Source: Pseudoalteromonas luteoviolacea DSM 6061 (lineage in GTDB: Bacteria > Pseudomonadota > Gammaproteobacteria > Enterobacterales > Alteromonadaceae). From it: DNA of 64,000 nucleotides. Of the stretch, positions 8,084 to 17,098 are shown piece by piece. Each line of letters opens with the position of its first letter. Positions within the stretch are counted from its first letter, which is position 1. Location: positions 1 through 64,000 of the forward strand of contig NZ_AUYB01000099.1 of NCBI RefSeq assembly GCF_001625655.1, written 5' to 3'. The notes under the pieces are model-generated. The model had not been told where the DNA came from, did not search any database, and saw nothing but the letters and a program-made list of their open reading frames with translations. The position numbers and the translations under genes were made by a program.

Positions 8084-8122
8084 ATCAACGACTCTGACCC
8101 CATTGATTAGACCCCATTGATT
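8084..8122 (-). repeat. hairpin repeat, copy 11, with partial second unit
   Basis: ATCAACG, ACTCTGACCC and CATTGAT form the unit, followed by TAGACCCCATTGATT. It is almost identical to copy 4, and lies between the 192-aa gene and the MepA-like gene. Confidence 0.9.
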
Positions 8123-8158
8123 GCTCTTTAACCAATTCAATTCCCCTACTAAAACCAG

Positions 8159-8845
8159 CTATTTATTACAAGGGATTTGGAAATCGACATGATAGTGTTC
8201 ATCATGCCTTACCCATGAACGTTTCTTAGAAAACTGAATGTTCTCTTTTAGATAATCCGCATATTTCGTTTCAAATAATTTAGGTTGTAACTTAGGGTCA
8301 AAAATCACGCGCCACAAGTCATAGCCATGTTTAACAGATTGTTTGTGTAACGCTACAATATGCGCTGCCAGAGCTTCATAATCAATCGATAAGTTTTCAA
8401 ACTTGCCTGATTCATCAAACTCGATGTCATACCCAAACTTATTCAATGGGTGCGTTGGAAGGTGAGTCGATCTTCCTTTTGAGTCCATTACTGGTGTCAT
8501 AAAATCAACAGACAAACCGTTTTGATGGGTCTTGTGTGGTTTGAACTTCCCTCCCTCTTCAAAGCCAGTTTCTGCATATTTGTATAACTTTTGGGGCTGC
8601 ATTATCTCAAGATCCGCATATGCACCAACAACGATATCCCTTACTTTCGAATGAACATAAGTTCTGCCAGCTAGTCGTGCAATACTGCTATAGCCAACAT
8701 AATTATTGCCTTCATCAGGAAGCTGAACACCGTGTTCAAGCCTTCCTGCCGATGTAGCTCCAAAACAAGTACTTTCCTTAGAGGCAACATTGAAACTAAA
8801 TATAGTTAGAACAAACAGAAAGGTGATTGTTGCTTTACTCACCAT
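8159..8845 (-). CDS. MepA-like murein endopeptidase (peptidase M74 type)
   Basis: The 228-residue protein has a signal peptide (residues 1-21, ending FNVASKES). The mature start, CFGATSAGRLEHGVQLP, resembles the MepA start CxGxxxxGxLxxGVxLP. The metal site is visible as HKTHQNGLSVDFMTP (residues 105-118) and the final HYHVDFQIPC, matching the HxxGxxVD and HxHV zinc motifs. It would cleave D-alanyl-meso-diaminopimelyl cross-links of peptidoglycan in the periplasm. E. coli MepA is about 274 residues, so this is a shorter relative. Its start overlaps the end of the FAD oxidase gene by 11 bp, so the two are co-translated. Confidence 0.8.
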   Translation of the reverse strand: MVSKATITFLFVLTIFSFNVASKESTCFGATSAGRLEHGVQLPDEGNNYVGYSSIARLAGRTYVHSKVRDIVVGAYADLEIMQPQKLYKYAETGFEEGGKFKPHKTHQNGLSVDFMTPVMDSKGRSTHLPTHPLNKFGYDIEFDESGKFENLSIDYEALAAHIVALHKQSVKHGYDLWRVIFDPKLQPKLFETKYADYLKENIQFSKKRSWVRHDEHYHVDFQIPCNK

Positions 8846-10298
8846 AGTGCCGCTCCCACAATTTATTACTGAATCGATTGCTGGGGTCCAACTTTTTCTT
8901 TAATTCAAAAAACTCTTTAGCTGTTGGATAAGCATTGTGAAACTGCTCTGTCGTAGCGTGCAGTTGGTATGGTAAATAATATGCTCCCCCTTCAGAAATT
9001 ACCGCATCAATCATTTCCCGGCTCCATGCTCTAACCTCTGCCTTATCTTGTTCAGATGTTCCTTGGCGGTAATAAACAACAAAAGCAAAGACCTCTTCTC
9101 TAGCCCAAGCCAATAGAGACCCTGTGTCTGGCAAAGCGTGGCGTATTGATACATTAAGCACATTTACTTCATGCGCTTTAAAAATGCCTGACATTTTTGC
9201 AGAGAAACTATCAAACCTATCAATAGGTACAAAATACTCTCTCAAAACATAAGTTTCATCTTTTCGGCTTTTGGGCTCCAGCTCCCTAACATCATAACTG
9301 GCCTCGTAGTTTCTCCATTGAACTGCCTCAGAAGAGTACTGAATAGGATCAAAAATGTGTTGTCTCATCCATTTACCAAGCTCAGTATCAGCAACAAATT
9401 TAGCGGCTTTGGGTTGCCACCAATAATCCTTGTCACGTGAAATCAATTTCTCTTGCACAGTAAGTGGCTTTTCAGTTTTAACCCAGCTAACACTATTCAC
9501 ATGTGTATAATCTGGTGGGTAAATATCAGCGTTATGAAAAACGACATTTGGATTATTTCTTACATTCTGGTCAAAGAAAGAAGTGTATTGTTCGATCGTC
9601 ATGTAGTCAGTTTCTCGACCAACTTTTAAATTTGGTACTAGCTCAAGAGTTGCCTCAGCGATAACACCCAGACCGCCATATCCTCCTATAACCCCAAAAA
9701 AAACTTCAGAGTTTTCGTGTGGCGATGCACTAACAATAGAGCCATCGGCTAAAACAACTTTAATAGATTTAACTGACCTTATAATTGGGCCTTCACCCAT
9801 ATAGCGCCCATGCACATTAACACTTAAGGAGCCGCCAACTGTGAAATTAGAATATGACTGCATAATTTTTATAGAGAGGTTCTCAGGATCAATAACATCC
9901 TGAATATCGCGCCAGCGAATACCACTTTGGACAGTAATTTCTTTTGCTTTGGGATCAAAAGAGATGACCTGATTAAACTCTCTCATATCTAGATGTAAAT
10001 GATCTTCAAGCGCGATTTGACCACCTTGGCTGTAGCGACCACCACCTATGGATATTTTTCCTTTTGTGGCGCTTATGGCGTGCTGAATATCCTCAGTCGA
10101 TTTGGGTGAAATTACCTTCGAAACCTCTATTGGGTTAAGTTGAGTTACATCATTAACTAATTTAATTCCATTTGGAATAGGTTCAGGCTCTGGCAAAAAG
10201 TCCACTAACACGTATGCTGCAAGCAACAATGGGAGTGCCAATATGAAAACAAAAATTATAGAGAGGTATCTAAGTAATCTCTTCCCTTCAGTGAACAT
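8835..10298 (-). CDS. membrane-anchored FAD-binding oxidoreductase
   Basis: The 487-residue protein has an N-terminal membrane segment (residues 11-32, LSIIFVFILALPLLLAAYVL), then an FAD_binding_4 (PCMH-type) domain. ISIGGGRYSQGGQ (near 80-92) and VQSGIRWRDIQ are typical, and VGGSLSVNVHGRYMGEGP with a later GGYGGLGVIAEATLELVP form the rest of the flavin site. The C-terminal half fits the substrate domain of lactone or sugar-alcohol oxidases, ending DPSNRFSNKLW. It probably oxidises a small alcohol or lactone at the envelope; the substrate is unknown. It is the first gene of a two-gene unit with the MepA-like endopeptidase, an unusual partner. GC-poor upstream DNA holds no clear promoter. Confidence 0.8.
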   Translation of the reverse strand: MFTEGKRLLRYLSIIFVFILALPLLLAAYVLVDFLPEPEPIPNGIKLVNDVTQLNPIEVSKVISPKSTEDIQHAISATKGKISIGGGRYSQGGQIALEDHLHLDMREFNQVISFDPKAKEITVQSGIRWRDIQDVIDPENLSIKIMQSYSNFTVGGSLSVNVHGRYMGEGPIIRSVKSIKVVLADGSIVSASPHENSEVFFGVIGGYGGLGVIAEATLELVPNLKVGRETDYMTIEQYTSFFDQNVRNNPNVVFHNADIYPPDYTHVNSVSWVKTEKPLTVQEKLISRDKDYWWQPKAAKFVADTELGKWMRQHIFDPIQYSSEAVQWRNYEASYDVRELEPKSRKDETYVLREYFVPIDRFDSFSAKMSGIFKAHEVNVLNVSIRHALPDTGSLLAWAREEVFAFVVYYRQGTSEQDKAEVRAWSREMIDAVISEGGAYYLPYQLHATTEQFHNAYPTAKEFFELKKKLDPSNRFSNKLWERHYGE

Positions 10299-10625
10299 TA
10301 AATCCCTTTATTTTTATAATTTTATAGAGAGGTTAGATTACCATCTTTATCTAAATTTTGTCCAAAGCACATGGCTTCTTAAATTTCATTTGATAAAGAC
10401 TTTTACCGAGTCCCATAAATTCAGTAGTAAGAATAAAACGGCAGCGATAGATATAGCTTTAAAAACATTGAGTCGCTGAATCTATGGCGTATTATTTGAA
10501 TCAGTATAAGATGAACTTATAGCTCGTTCTAATTGCTAATTTTGAACAGCCTCTTAAAAAGAGAAAACTAGGCCCATTGCCAGTTACAAAATTTCAATGC
10601 TGAAAAATGATGATACTCCAGTGGA

Positions 10626-10649
10626 ATCAATGGGGTCAGAGTCATTGAT
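10626..10649 (+). repeat. hairpin repeat, copy 12 (perfect)
   Basis: Perfect 7-bp arms ATCAATG and CATTGAT surround GGGTCAGAGT. This is the last copy, 80 bp before the gcvP terminator. Confidence 0.95.
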
Positions 10650-10730
10650 ATTCTCACCTTTACATACCAAACCCACAGACAGCTTCAATTTCGCCTGAAA
10701 ACAAGTTCAGACTGACAGAGACCCACCCAC

Positions 10731-10764
10731 AAAAAAACCGCCTCAATCTTTTAAGGCGGTTTTC
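10731..10764 (-). terminator. rho-independent terminator of gcvP
   Basis: Read on the minus strand, ACCGCCTTAAAAGATTGAGGCGGT forms an 8-bp stem followed by a run of T. It lies about 40 bp after the gcvP stop. Confidence 0.9.
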
Positions 10765-10802
10765 TAAAGTCCAAGTCGGGAATTAGCCCGACCTAAAATT
10801 AC

Positions 10803-13700
10803 TTACTCTGCATACGTCTCAACAGCTGGACATGAACAGATAAGGTTACGGTCACCGTATACGTCATCGATACGCGTTACCGTTGGCCAGAATTTGTCTT
10901 TTGCTACAGCAGGTACTGGGAATGCAGCATAGAAGCGGTCGTATGCACGCTCCCACTCGTTACCTAGTACGTCAGCTTGTGTGTGCGGTGCAAATACAAG
11001 TGGGTTGTTCTCCACTGACCATTCGCCAGACTCAACCTTAGCAATCTCTTCACGGATTGAGATCATCGCTTCGATAAAGCGATCAATTTCAACCTTAGAC
11101 TCAGACTCAGTAGGCTCAATCATTAATGTGCCAGCTACTGGGAATGACATCGTCGGTGCGTGGAAGCCATAGTCCATAAGACGCTTCGCCACATCCATTT
11201 CAGTGATGCCAGACGCTTCTTTAAGTGGACGCAAGTCAACAATACACTCGTGCGCAACACGGTCGTTACGGCCGCGGTATAGCACTGGGTAGTGGTCTGC
11301 TAGTTTCGCTGTTAGGTAGTTAGCGTTGACGATTGCAATCTCAGTCGCTTGCTTAAGGCCTTCGCTACCCATCATCGCAATGTATGCCCATGAGATAGGT
11401 AGAATCGCCGCTGAACCGTAAGGTGCTGCAGATACTGCGCCGTTACCTTCTGTGGTGCCCGCAACATTGATGATGCTGTGGTTAGGCATAAATGGCGCTA
11501 GGTGCGATTTAACACCGATAGGACCAACACCTGGACCACCACCACCGTGTGGGATACAGAACGTTTTGTGTAGGTTTAAGTGCGATACGTCAGAGCCAAT
11601 GAAGCCAGGGCTTGTTACCCCTACTTGCGCGTTCATGTTCGCGCCGTCCATGTATACTTGACCGCCGTGCTGGTGAACAACGTCACATACTTCACGGATA
11701 GTCTCTTCGTATACACCATGTGTAGACGGGTAAGTAACCATGATACAAGATAGGTTCTCAGACACTTCTTCTGCTTTTGCGCGTAAGTCGTCAAGGTCGA
11801 TGTTACCTTGGTCGTCACAGCCAACAACCACAACCTTCATGCTTGCCATTTGTGCAGATGCAGGGTTAGTACCGTGCGCAGAGCTTGGGATCAAGCATAC
11901 ATTACGGTGACCTTCGCCACGTGATTCATGGTATTTACGAATAGCGATAAGGCCTGCGTATTCGCCTTGTGCACCTGAGTTTGGCTGTAGTGATACTGCA
12001 TCGTAGCCTGTGATATTAACAAGCCAGTCGTGCAGTTCAGTCATCATAGTTTGATAACCTTGTGCTTGCTCAAGTGGACAGAATGGGTGAAGCTCAGCGA
12101 ATTCAGGCCAAGTTACTGGGATCATCTCCGCTGTCGCGTTTAGCTTCATAGTACATGAGCCCAAAGAAATCATTGAGTGGTTCAATGCCAAATCTTTGTT
12201 CTCTAAACGCTTGATGTAACGCAGCATTTCAGTTTCGCTGTGATACTCATTGAAGTTTGGATGAGTGAGGATCTCGTCATCACGTACCAAGCTTACTGGA
12301 ATACCTGTGATGTCGTTTGCCGCCACTTCAGCGTCAATCGCAGCCACATCTAATCCGTGGCCTTCGCCTAGGATGATGTCGAATAGCTCTGCGATGTCTG
12401 CGCGCGTTGTTGTTTCGTTCAGTGCGATTGAGTACTCGCCGACGTGGTTAATTGCAAAGTTCACTTCGTTTGCAGCTGCACGGCCAACAACCGTATTTTT
12501 GTCTGCTTCTTCAGCCACAACCGTGATGGTATCAAACCAAGTGTCGTGCTTCAGTGCAACGCCTTTAGATTTAAGGCCCGTTGCCAAGATGCTTGCAAAG
12601 CGGTTAATGCGCTGTGCAATGGTTTTAAGACCTTGAGGACCGTGGTACACCGCGTAGAATGCAGCCATGTTAGCCAGCAATACCTGCGCTGTACAAATGT
12701 TTGAGTTCGCTTTTTCACGGCGGATGTGCTGCTCACGCGTTTGCATCGCCATACGTAGTGCGTCGTTACCTAAACGGTCTTTAGAAACACCGATAATACG
12801 ACCCGGTAGTGAACGCTTGTACTTATCGCGTGTTGCGAAGAATGCTGCGTGTGGACCACCGTAGCCCATAGGCACACCAAAACGCTGTGCAGAACCAAGC
12901 ACTACATCTGCGCCTAGTTTACCCGGCGCTTTTAATAGCATTAAGCTCATGATGTCTGCTGCAACACAAGCAATCGCTTTTTTGTCTTGTACTTGTGCGA
13001 TTAGATCAGTGACATCAACCACTTCACCAGACGTTGACGGGTACTGGAATAGTGCGCCGAAAATCTCGTGATTTACCACGTCGCTTGCAGGCGCAACCAC
13101 AACTTCAAAACCAAACTGTTCAGCACGTGTGCTTACTACGTCGATCGTTTGCGTGTGTACGTCATCTGCGATGAAGAAGATGTTTGCTTTTTTCGCTTTC
13201 GCTACACGCTTAGCTAGGGCCATCGCCTCTGCTGCAGCGGTAGATTCATCAAGCAAAGATGCACTTGCCAAGTCTAGGCCTGTTACATCCATAGTTAGAG
13301 TTTGGAAGTTAAGAAGTGACTCCAAACGCCCTTGTGCGATCTCTGGTTGGTAAGGTGTATACGCTGTATACCAACCTGGGTTTTCTAACACGTTACGTAA
13401 AATTACGTTAGGTACGTGTGTTGGGTGATAACCTTGGCCGATGTATGATTTGAATACTTTATTTTGGCCCGCTACTGATTTCAGGTAGCTTAGCGTTTCA
13501 ACTTCAGTACGGCTTTCACCAATCTTAAGACCTGTTTCTAAACGAATAGAGTCAGGTACCGTTTGACCGATCAGCTCTTCAACACTTGATACTCCAAGCT
13601 CAGCAAGCATCTCGCTTACTTGTGCGGCATTCGGGCCGATATGGCGACGAATAAAGTCTTGCTTTTGCTCTAATTGTTCAAGAGATTTGGCGTTTGACAT
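10803..13700 (-). CDS. gcvP: glycine dehydrogenase (decarboxylating), P protein
   Basis: At 965 residues this is the full-length single-chain P protein (E. coli 957). It is the PLP enzyme that decarboxylates glycine and passes the aminomethyl group to lipoyl-GcvH. Visible marks are the N-terminal FIRRHIGP start, [21 protein letters not shown], the PLP-lysine region [17 protein letters not shown], the [17 protein letters not shown] segment and the C-terminal DRNLICSCP. It is the last gene of gcvT-gcvH-gcvP, 182 bp after gcvH. A terminator hairpin lies in that gap, so gcvP may be expressed at a different level from gcvTH or from its own promoter. Confidence 0.97.
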   Translation of the reverse strand: MSNAKSLEQLEQKQDFIRRHIGPNAAQVSEMLAELGVSSVEELIGQTVPDSIRLETGLKIGESRTEVETLSYLKSVAGQNKVFKSYIGQGYHPTHVPNVILRNVLENPGWYTAYTPYQPEIAQGRLESLLNFQTLTMDVTGLDLASASLLDESTAAAEAMALAKRVAKAKKANIFFIADDVHTQTIDVVSTRAEQFGFEVVVAPASDVVNHEIFGALFQYPSTSGEVVDVTDLIAQVQDKKAIACVAADIMSLMLLKAPGKLGADVVLGSAQRFGVPMGYGGPHAAFFATRDKYKRSLPGRIIGVSKDRLGNDALRMAMQTREQHIRREKANSNICTAQVLLANMAAFYAVYHGPQGLKTIAQRINRFASILATGLKSKGVALKHDTWFDTITVVAEEADKNTVVGRAAANEVNFAINHVGEYSIALNETTTRADIAELFDIILGEGHGLDVAAIDAEVAANDITGIPVSLVRDDEILTHPNFNEYHSETEMLRYIKRLENKDLALNHSMISLGSCTMKLNATAEMIPVTWPEFAELHPFCPLEQAQGYQTMMTELHDWLVNITGYDAVSLQPNSGAQGEYAGLIAIRKYHESRGEGHRNVCLIPSSAHGTNPASAQMASMKVVVVGCDDQGNIDLDDLRAKAEEVSENLSCIMVTYPSTHGVYEETIREVCDVVHQHGGQVYMDGANMNAQVGVTSPGFIGSDVSHLNLHKTFCIPHGGGGPGVGPIGVKSHLAPFMPNHSIINVAGTTEGNGAVSAAPYGSAAILPISWAYIAMMGSEGLKQATEIAIVNANYLTAKLADHYPVLYRGRNDRVAHECIVDLRPLKEASGITEMDVAKRLMDYGFHAPTMSFPVAGTLMIEPTESESKVEIDRFIEAMISIREEIAKVESGEWSVENNPLVFAPHTQADVLGNEWERAYDRFYAAFPVPAVAKDKFWPTVTRIDDVYGDRNLICSCPAVETYAE

Positions 13701-13841
13701 TAGTCCAGATTCCTATGATCCAAATTAAGTGGGTGTGTCCTGCATTGATGCCTAGCAAACATAGCTAAGCAAAGGCCTTGGTAACGCAGTCACAAAATAA
13801 TGCTTTGAGATAAACCAAACCAAAACGGTTTAATTTAACAA

Positions 13842-13870
13842 TAAAAGCCCCAAAAAATGGGGCTTTTAAG
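13842..13870 (-). terminator. terminator between gcvH and gcvP
   Basis: On the minus strand AAAAGCCCC, a loop of six bases and GGGGCTTTT form a strong stem ending in T-rich sequence. It lies just after the gcvH stop and probably attenuates read-through into gcvP. Confidence 0.85.
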
Positions 13871-13882
13871 TTCTACAACGAA

Positions 13883-14272
13883 TTAATCTTCGTCGATTGA
13901 ATTTTTGTAACCTTCAGCGTCAAGTAGGTTTGCAAGCTCTGATTCGTCAGATGCTTTAACTTTGAATAACCAACCGTCGCCGTATGGGTCGTTGTTAACA
14001 GACTCTGGTGAATCTTCTAACTCTTCGTTGATTTCAACGATAGTGCCTGTAATTGGCGCGTAGATGTCAGAAGCTGCTTTCACAGACTCAGCAACTGCAC
14101 AGTCTTCGCCAGCATCTACTTCGTCATCAACATCTGGTAGGTCAACGAATACCATGTCACCTAGCAGCTCTTGTGCGTGCTCAGTGATACCTACAGTGAA
14201 TACACCGTCGCCTTCAGCGCGAACCCATTCATGTGAAGATGCGTATTTTAACTCGCTAGGAATGTTGCTCAT
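13883..14272 (-). CDS. gcvH: glycine cleavage system H protein
   Basis: At 129 residues the length is typical of the lipoyl carrier of the glycine cleavage complex. The attachment lysine is K65 in [12 protein letters not shown], preceded by [16 protein letters not shown] and followed by [10 protein letters not shown] and [12 protein letters not shown], all standard H-protein motifs. It shuttles the aminomethyl group from GcvP to GcvT and is reoxidised by dihydrolipoyl dehydrogenase, encoded at 49,284-50,708 in this window. It lies 63 bp after gcvT with AGGAAC as a likely ribosome binding site. Confidence 0.97.
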   Translation of the reverse strand: MSNIPSELKYASSHEWVRAEGDGVFTVGITEHAQELLGDMVFVDLPDVDDEVDAGEDCAVAESVKAASDIYAPITGTIVEINEELEDSPESVNNDPYGDGWLFKVKASDESELANLLDAEGYKNSIDED

Positions 14273-14335
14273 TTTTTGTTCCTTTGGTCATTTGTTTGGG
14301 CAACTGCCCATTATTCTACTCGTTACAATGATAGC

Positions 14336-15418
14336 TTAGATCACTGACTTGCCGTTACGTACGAAGCAAGGCTTCACAACTTTAACGTCTACTAGCTTTT
14401 TGCGCATTTCAACTTGTGCCGTTTCCCCAGTTGAACGAGGAACGCGTGCCAAGGCAACGCTAAAACCTAAAGTCGGAGAGAATGTACCAGAAGTAATAAC
14501 ACCTTCGCCACCTTCTACGATAACTTTAGAGCCGCCACGTAGTACGCCTTTGCTCTCAAGCACTAGGCCAACCAGCTTATCCGTGCTCTTGTCTGCACGT
14601 TGCTGCTCAACCACTTTACGGCCGATGAAGTCACGATCTTCCGGCTCCCAAGCAATGGTCCAAGCCATGTTTGCAGCCAATGGAGATACCGTTTCATCCA
14701 TATCAGAACCGTATAAGTTCATGCCTGCTTCTAAACGTAGCGTATCACGCGCACCTAAGCCAGCAGGACGCACACCTGCGTCAAGTAATTGTTGCCAAAG
14801 TGCTTCAGCATCGTCGTTATGCACAACAATCTCATAACCCGCTTCACCAGTGTAACCTGTTGTTGCGATGAATAAATTACCAGCTTGCGCACCAAAGAAT
14901 GGCTTCATGCCTTCAACAGCAGCTTGTTGTTCTGCACTTAGAATTGTCGCTGTTTTTTCTTTTGCGTTAGGACCTTGAACAGCAATCATTGCGTACTCTG
15001 GACGCTCTGTCACAGTTACTTCAAAGTCAGTTGCAACAGTACCAATGTGCGCAAGGTCTTTCTCACGTGTTGCAGAGTTAACAACTAGGCGGTACTCAGT
15101 CTCAGTGAAGAAATAGATAATAAGGTCATCAATAACACCACCTTGCTCATTTAGCATGCCAGTGTATAGCGCTTTGCCAGGCACAGTCAGCTTAGCAACG
15201 TCGTTTGCTACTAGCTTGCGTAAAAATGCCTGTGCATCTGCACCTTTAACGTCCACAATTGTCATGTGAGAAACGTCGAACATACCTGCGTCTTGACGCA
15301 CAGCATGGTGTTCTTCGATTTGCGAACCATAGTTGATTGGCATTTCCCAGCCGTGGAAATCAACCATTTTTGCGCCAGCTTCTAGGTGCTTAGCATGTAG
15401 TACTGTTTTAGAAGTCAT
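14336..15418 (-). CDS. gcvT: glycine cleavage system aminomethyltransferase, T protein
   Basis: The 360-residue product is the tetrahydrofolate-dependent T protein that releases ammonia and makes 5,10-methylene-[18 protein letters not shown] and [10 protein letters not shown] at the N-terminus, [19 protein letters not shown] and [18 protein letters not shown] form the folate site. The C-terminal barrel [22 protein letters not shown] is complete. First gene of the classic operon. I looked for a glycine riboswitch in the upstream 117 bp and saw none. Confidence 0.97.
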   Translation of the reverse strand: MTSKTVLHAKHLEAGAKMVDFHGWEMPINYGSQIEEHHAVRQDAGMFDVSHMTIVDVKGADAQAFLRKLVANDVAKLTVPGKALYTGMLNEQGGVIDDLIIYFFTETEYRLVVNSATREKDLAHIGTVATDFEVTVTERPEYAMIAVQGPNAKEKTATILSAEQQAAVEGMKPFFGAQAGNLFIATTGYTGEAGYEIVVHNDDAEALWQQLLDAGVRPAGLGARDTLRLEAGMNLYGSDMDETVSPLAANMAWTIAWEPEDRDFIGRKVVEQQRADKSTDKLVGLVLESKGVLRGGSKVIVEGGEGVITSGTFSPTLGFSVALARVPRSTGETAQVEMRKKLVDVKVVKPCFVRNGKSVI

Positions 15419-15504
15419 ACTTGTCCTTCACTTTTTGTCTTATGCAACCAACGAATACGCCAGTCACACTTATCGAGATCACACGACCTCGAACGGGGTT
15501 AATC

Positions 15505-15525
15505 TTGAGTTGCTATGCAACTCAA
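15505..15525. other. perfect hairpin between gcvT paralogue and gcvT
   Basis: TTGAGTTGC and GCAACTCAA form a 9-bp stem with a TAT loop, 10 bases after the stop of the upstream gene on the minus strand. There is no T run, so it may be an RNA processing or stability element rather than a terminator. Confidence 0.4.
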
Positions 15526-15535
15526 ATGCACGGAA

Positions 15536-16108
15536 TTAATTTACACTAAAACCTTCTGCGCTGAGTTTTTCTTGCCAAGCCAGTAATGGCTTTGCCTGCG
15601 CAATCAGTTGGTGCTGCTGTACGCCATCTTGCAGCAAAGTCGTCACAAACACCTCACCGCTTTGTTTACCATAGCAAGTTTGTAAATCAGAGATGCCAAG
15701 ACCTGGCGTAAGCGAAAAATGAGTCAACAACGAGTCAAAAGCAGATTGCCCACAAATTTGGCCAATTGCTAGGTCATCACGACGCATCAACTCAATGTCA
15801 TATTCATGCTCGTGCTGTGCAACAAGCGCGACTAATGTATTCGCAGCTTCTTGTCCTAGCACAAAGCGATATGCAGTTTCACTGAAGTAGTAGACAGCAT
15901 AGCTATCACCATTGGCAAACACGCCTTGTATACCTAAACCTGGCGCTATTAGCTTGTTAAGGTTGATACCCAGTTCTTTATTAAGAAAAGGAGTCGTTTC
16001 GAAGCCACTAAAATCAATAACTACCTGACATTCCAATTTTCTGTAGGCATTTTGCGCAGGAACAGAGCCCTGACGGTGCTTGGCAAAAATAATGGGTGAA
16101 AATGTCAT
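15536..16108 (-). CDS. short GcvT-like protein
   Basis: The 190-residue protein is homologous to the N-terminal folate-binding half of GcvT. YYFSETAYRFVLGQEAANTLV aligns with the gcvT segment [21 protein letters not shown], and the IELMRRDDLAIGQICGQSAF stretch aligns with [17 protein letters not shown]. It lacks the second half and the DHGWEMP-type start, so catalysis as aminomethyltransferase is unlikely. It starts 129 bp from the divergent LysR gene and runs toward gcvT, so it probably belongs to the same regulated unit. It could modulate the pathway or bind folate. A distant link to sarcosine oxidase gamma or YgfZ-type proteins is possible. Confidence 0.7.
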   Translation of the reverse strand: MTFSPIIFAKHRQGSVPAQNAYRKLECQVVIDFSGFETTPFLNKELGINLNKLIAPGLGIQGVFANGDSYAVYYFSETAYRFVLGQEAANTLVALVAQHEHEYDIELMRRDDLAIGQICGQSAFDSLLTHFSLTPGLGISDLQTCYGKQSGEVFVTTLLQDGVQQHQLIAQAKPLLAWQEKLSAEGFSVN

Positions 16109-16175
16109 ACAACCACCTTAGTGAAATTAAGATGAGCAAAAGTATAGGGTGGAGGATAACCAACAACAAATTGTA

Positions 16176-16199
16176 ATTATTTATCAATTGATAAATAAT
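16176..16199. promoter_or_regulatory. 24-bp perfect palindrome, probable LysR operator
   Basis: The left half ATTATTTATCAA is followed by its exact complement, centred between 16187 and 16188, in the 129-bp divergent gap. A core copy, TTATCAATTGAT, recurs at 16247-16258 inside the first codons of the LysR gene. This fits a LysR-type dyad with autoregulation. Confidence 0.7.
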
Positions 16200-16237
16200 A
16201 TTAATGTATTCAAGAATTATAAATAGCTTTTTTAAAT

Positions 16238-17083
16238 ATGAAGAACTTATCAATTGATGGTCTACGTACCTTAGTCACGGTTGTAGAGGTCGGAGGTTTT
16301 GCAAAAGCGGGTGAATTACTTGGTTTGTCTCAACCTGCCGTAAGTTTGCAGATCCGCAGATTAGAAGATTTGCTTGGTTGTAAATTGTTTAAAAAACAAG
16401 GTCAGCGCCAAGTGCTCAACCAATACGGTGAGTTATTGCTGCCACAAGCCAAACAAATGCTGCAATATAATGATGCGATTTTGCAGCAGTTTACTTCCGA
16501 GAGCGTGACTGGACGCGTGCGTTTGGGTATTCCCAGCGAATTTGCCGCACGTATTCTACCTGCCATTATCGGTGATTTTGTATCTTTGTACCCTGATGTG
16601 GCGCTAGAGGTAAAATCTAGATTAAGTAAGCATTTACTATCAGTTTCTAGACAAGATCAATTCGATTTAGTGCTCGCTTTAAATGAAGAGTTAGAATCAG
16701 TGTCTCACCCTGTATTTATGCGTGACCAGCTAGTATGGGTTGGAGATTTAAATCTCGCAAAGCAAGAAGTGGTCACCTTGGTCACTGCACCAGAGGGGTG
16801 TATTTATCGTCGCAGAGCAATTGAGGCACTACAAGAAAGCGGTCGCCCATTTCGCATTGTGTATAGTAATGCGGATTTAACCGGTTTAACTGCCGCATTA
16901 AAAGAAGGTCTGGGGATCACGGTGTTGGCAAAAAGCACTGTACCGAGCGAGCTGACTTACCAACAGTTCACGCCCCACTTACCAACTCTTGGTCAAATCG
17001 GCATCAGTTTAATTAAGAATACTCAGGAGTCAGCCCATGCGGTGAATAAACTCGCCGAGTTTATTGCATTGCGACTGGGCTAA
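16238..17083 (+). CDS. LysR-family transcriptional regulator
   Basis: The 281-residue protein has the LysR N-terminal winged helix: LRTLVTVVEVGGFAKAGELLGLSQPAVSLQIRRLEDLLG (residues 8-46), then a linker helix and a periplasmic-binding-like effector domain beginning near GRVRLGIPSEF. It is divergent from the GcvT-like gene and the gcv operon, with a perfect palindrome between them. That position suggests it regulates glycine cleavage, a role that GcvA plays in E. coli; orthology to GcvA is not evident from sequence. The effector could be glycine or a folate-linked metabolite, by inference. Confidence 0.85.
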   Translation: MKNLSIDGLRTLVTVVEVGGFAKAGELLGLSQPAVSLQIRRLEDLLGCKLFKKQGQRQVLNQYGELLLPQAKQMLQYNDAILQQFTSESVTGRVRLGIPSEFAARILPAIIGDFVSLYPDVALEVKSRLSKHLLSVSRQDQFDLVLALNEELESVSHPVFMRDQLVWVGDLNLAKQEVVTLVTAPEGCIYRRRAIEALQESGRPFRIVYSNADLTGLTAALKEGLGITVLAKSTVPSELTYQQFTPHLPTLGQIGISLIKNTQESAHAVNKLAEFIALRLG

Positions 17084-17098
17084 AGAAGCGAAGGCGGC

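Larger units (their letters stand above)
10299..10802. other. 504-bp gap at the accessory/core boundary
   Basis: It contains hairpin repeat copy 12 and the gcvP terminator. A 78-codon frame here (10243-10479, + strand) overlaps the oxidase start and has no protein-like features, so it is not called. To the right of this gap no further copy of the repeat is seen. Confidence 0.5.

Noticed and set aside
10243..10479. 78-codon frame on the + strand
   Set aside because: It overlaps the start of the FAD oxidase gene on the other strand, is low-complexity and lacks a ribosome binding site. The repeated TAGAGAGGT near 9866, 10248 and 10318 is too short to interpret.
15419..15535. Glycine riboswitch upstream of gcvT
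   Set aside because: I looked for the conserved glycine aptamer cores on the minus strand and found none; only a simple 9-bp hairpin is present.
16014..16253. 79-codon frame on the minus strand
   Set aside because: It runs across the divergent promoter region and the GcvT-like start, and its composition is that of AT-rich noncoding DNA.
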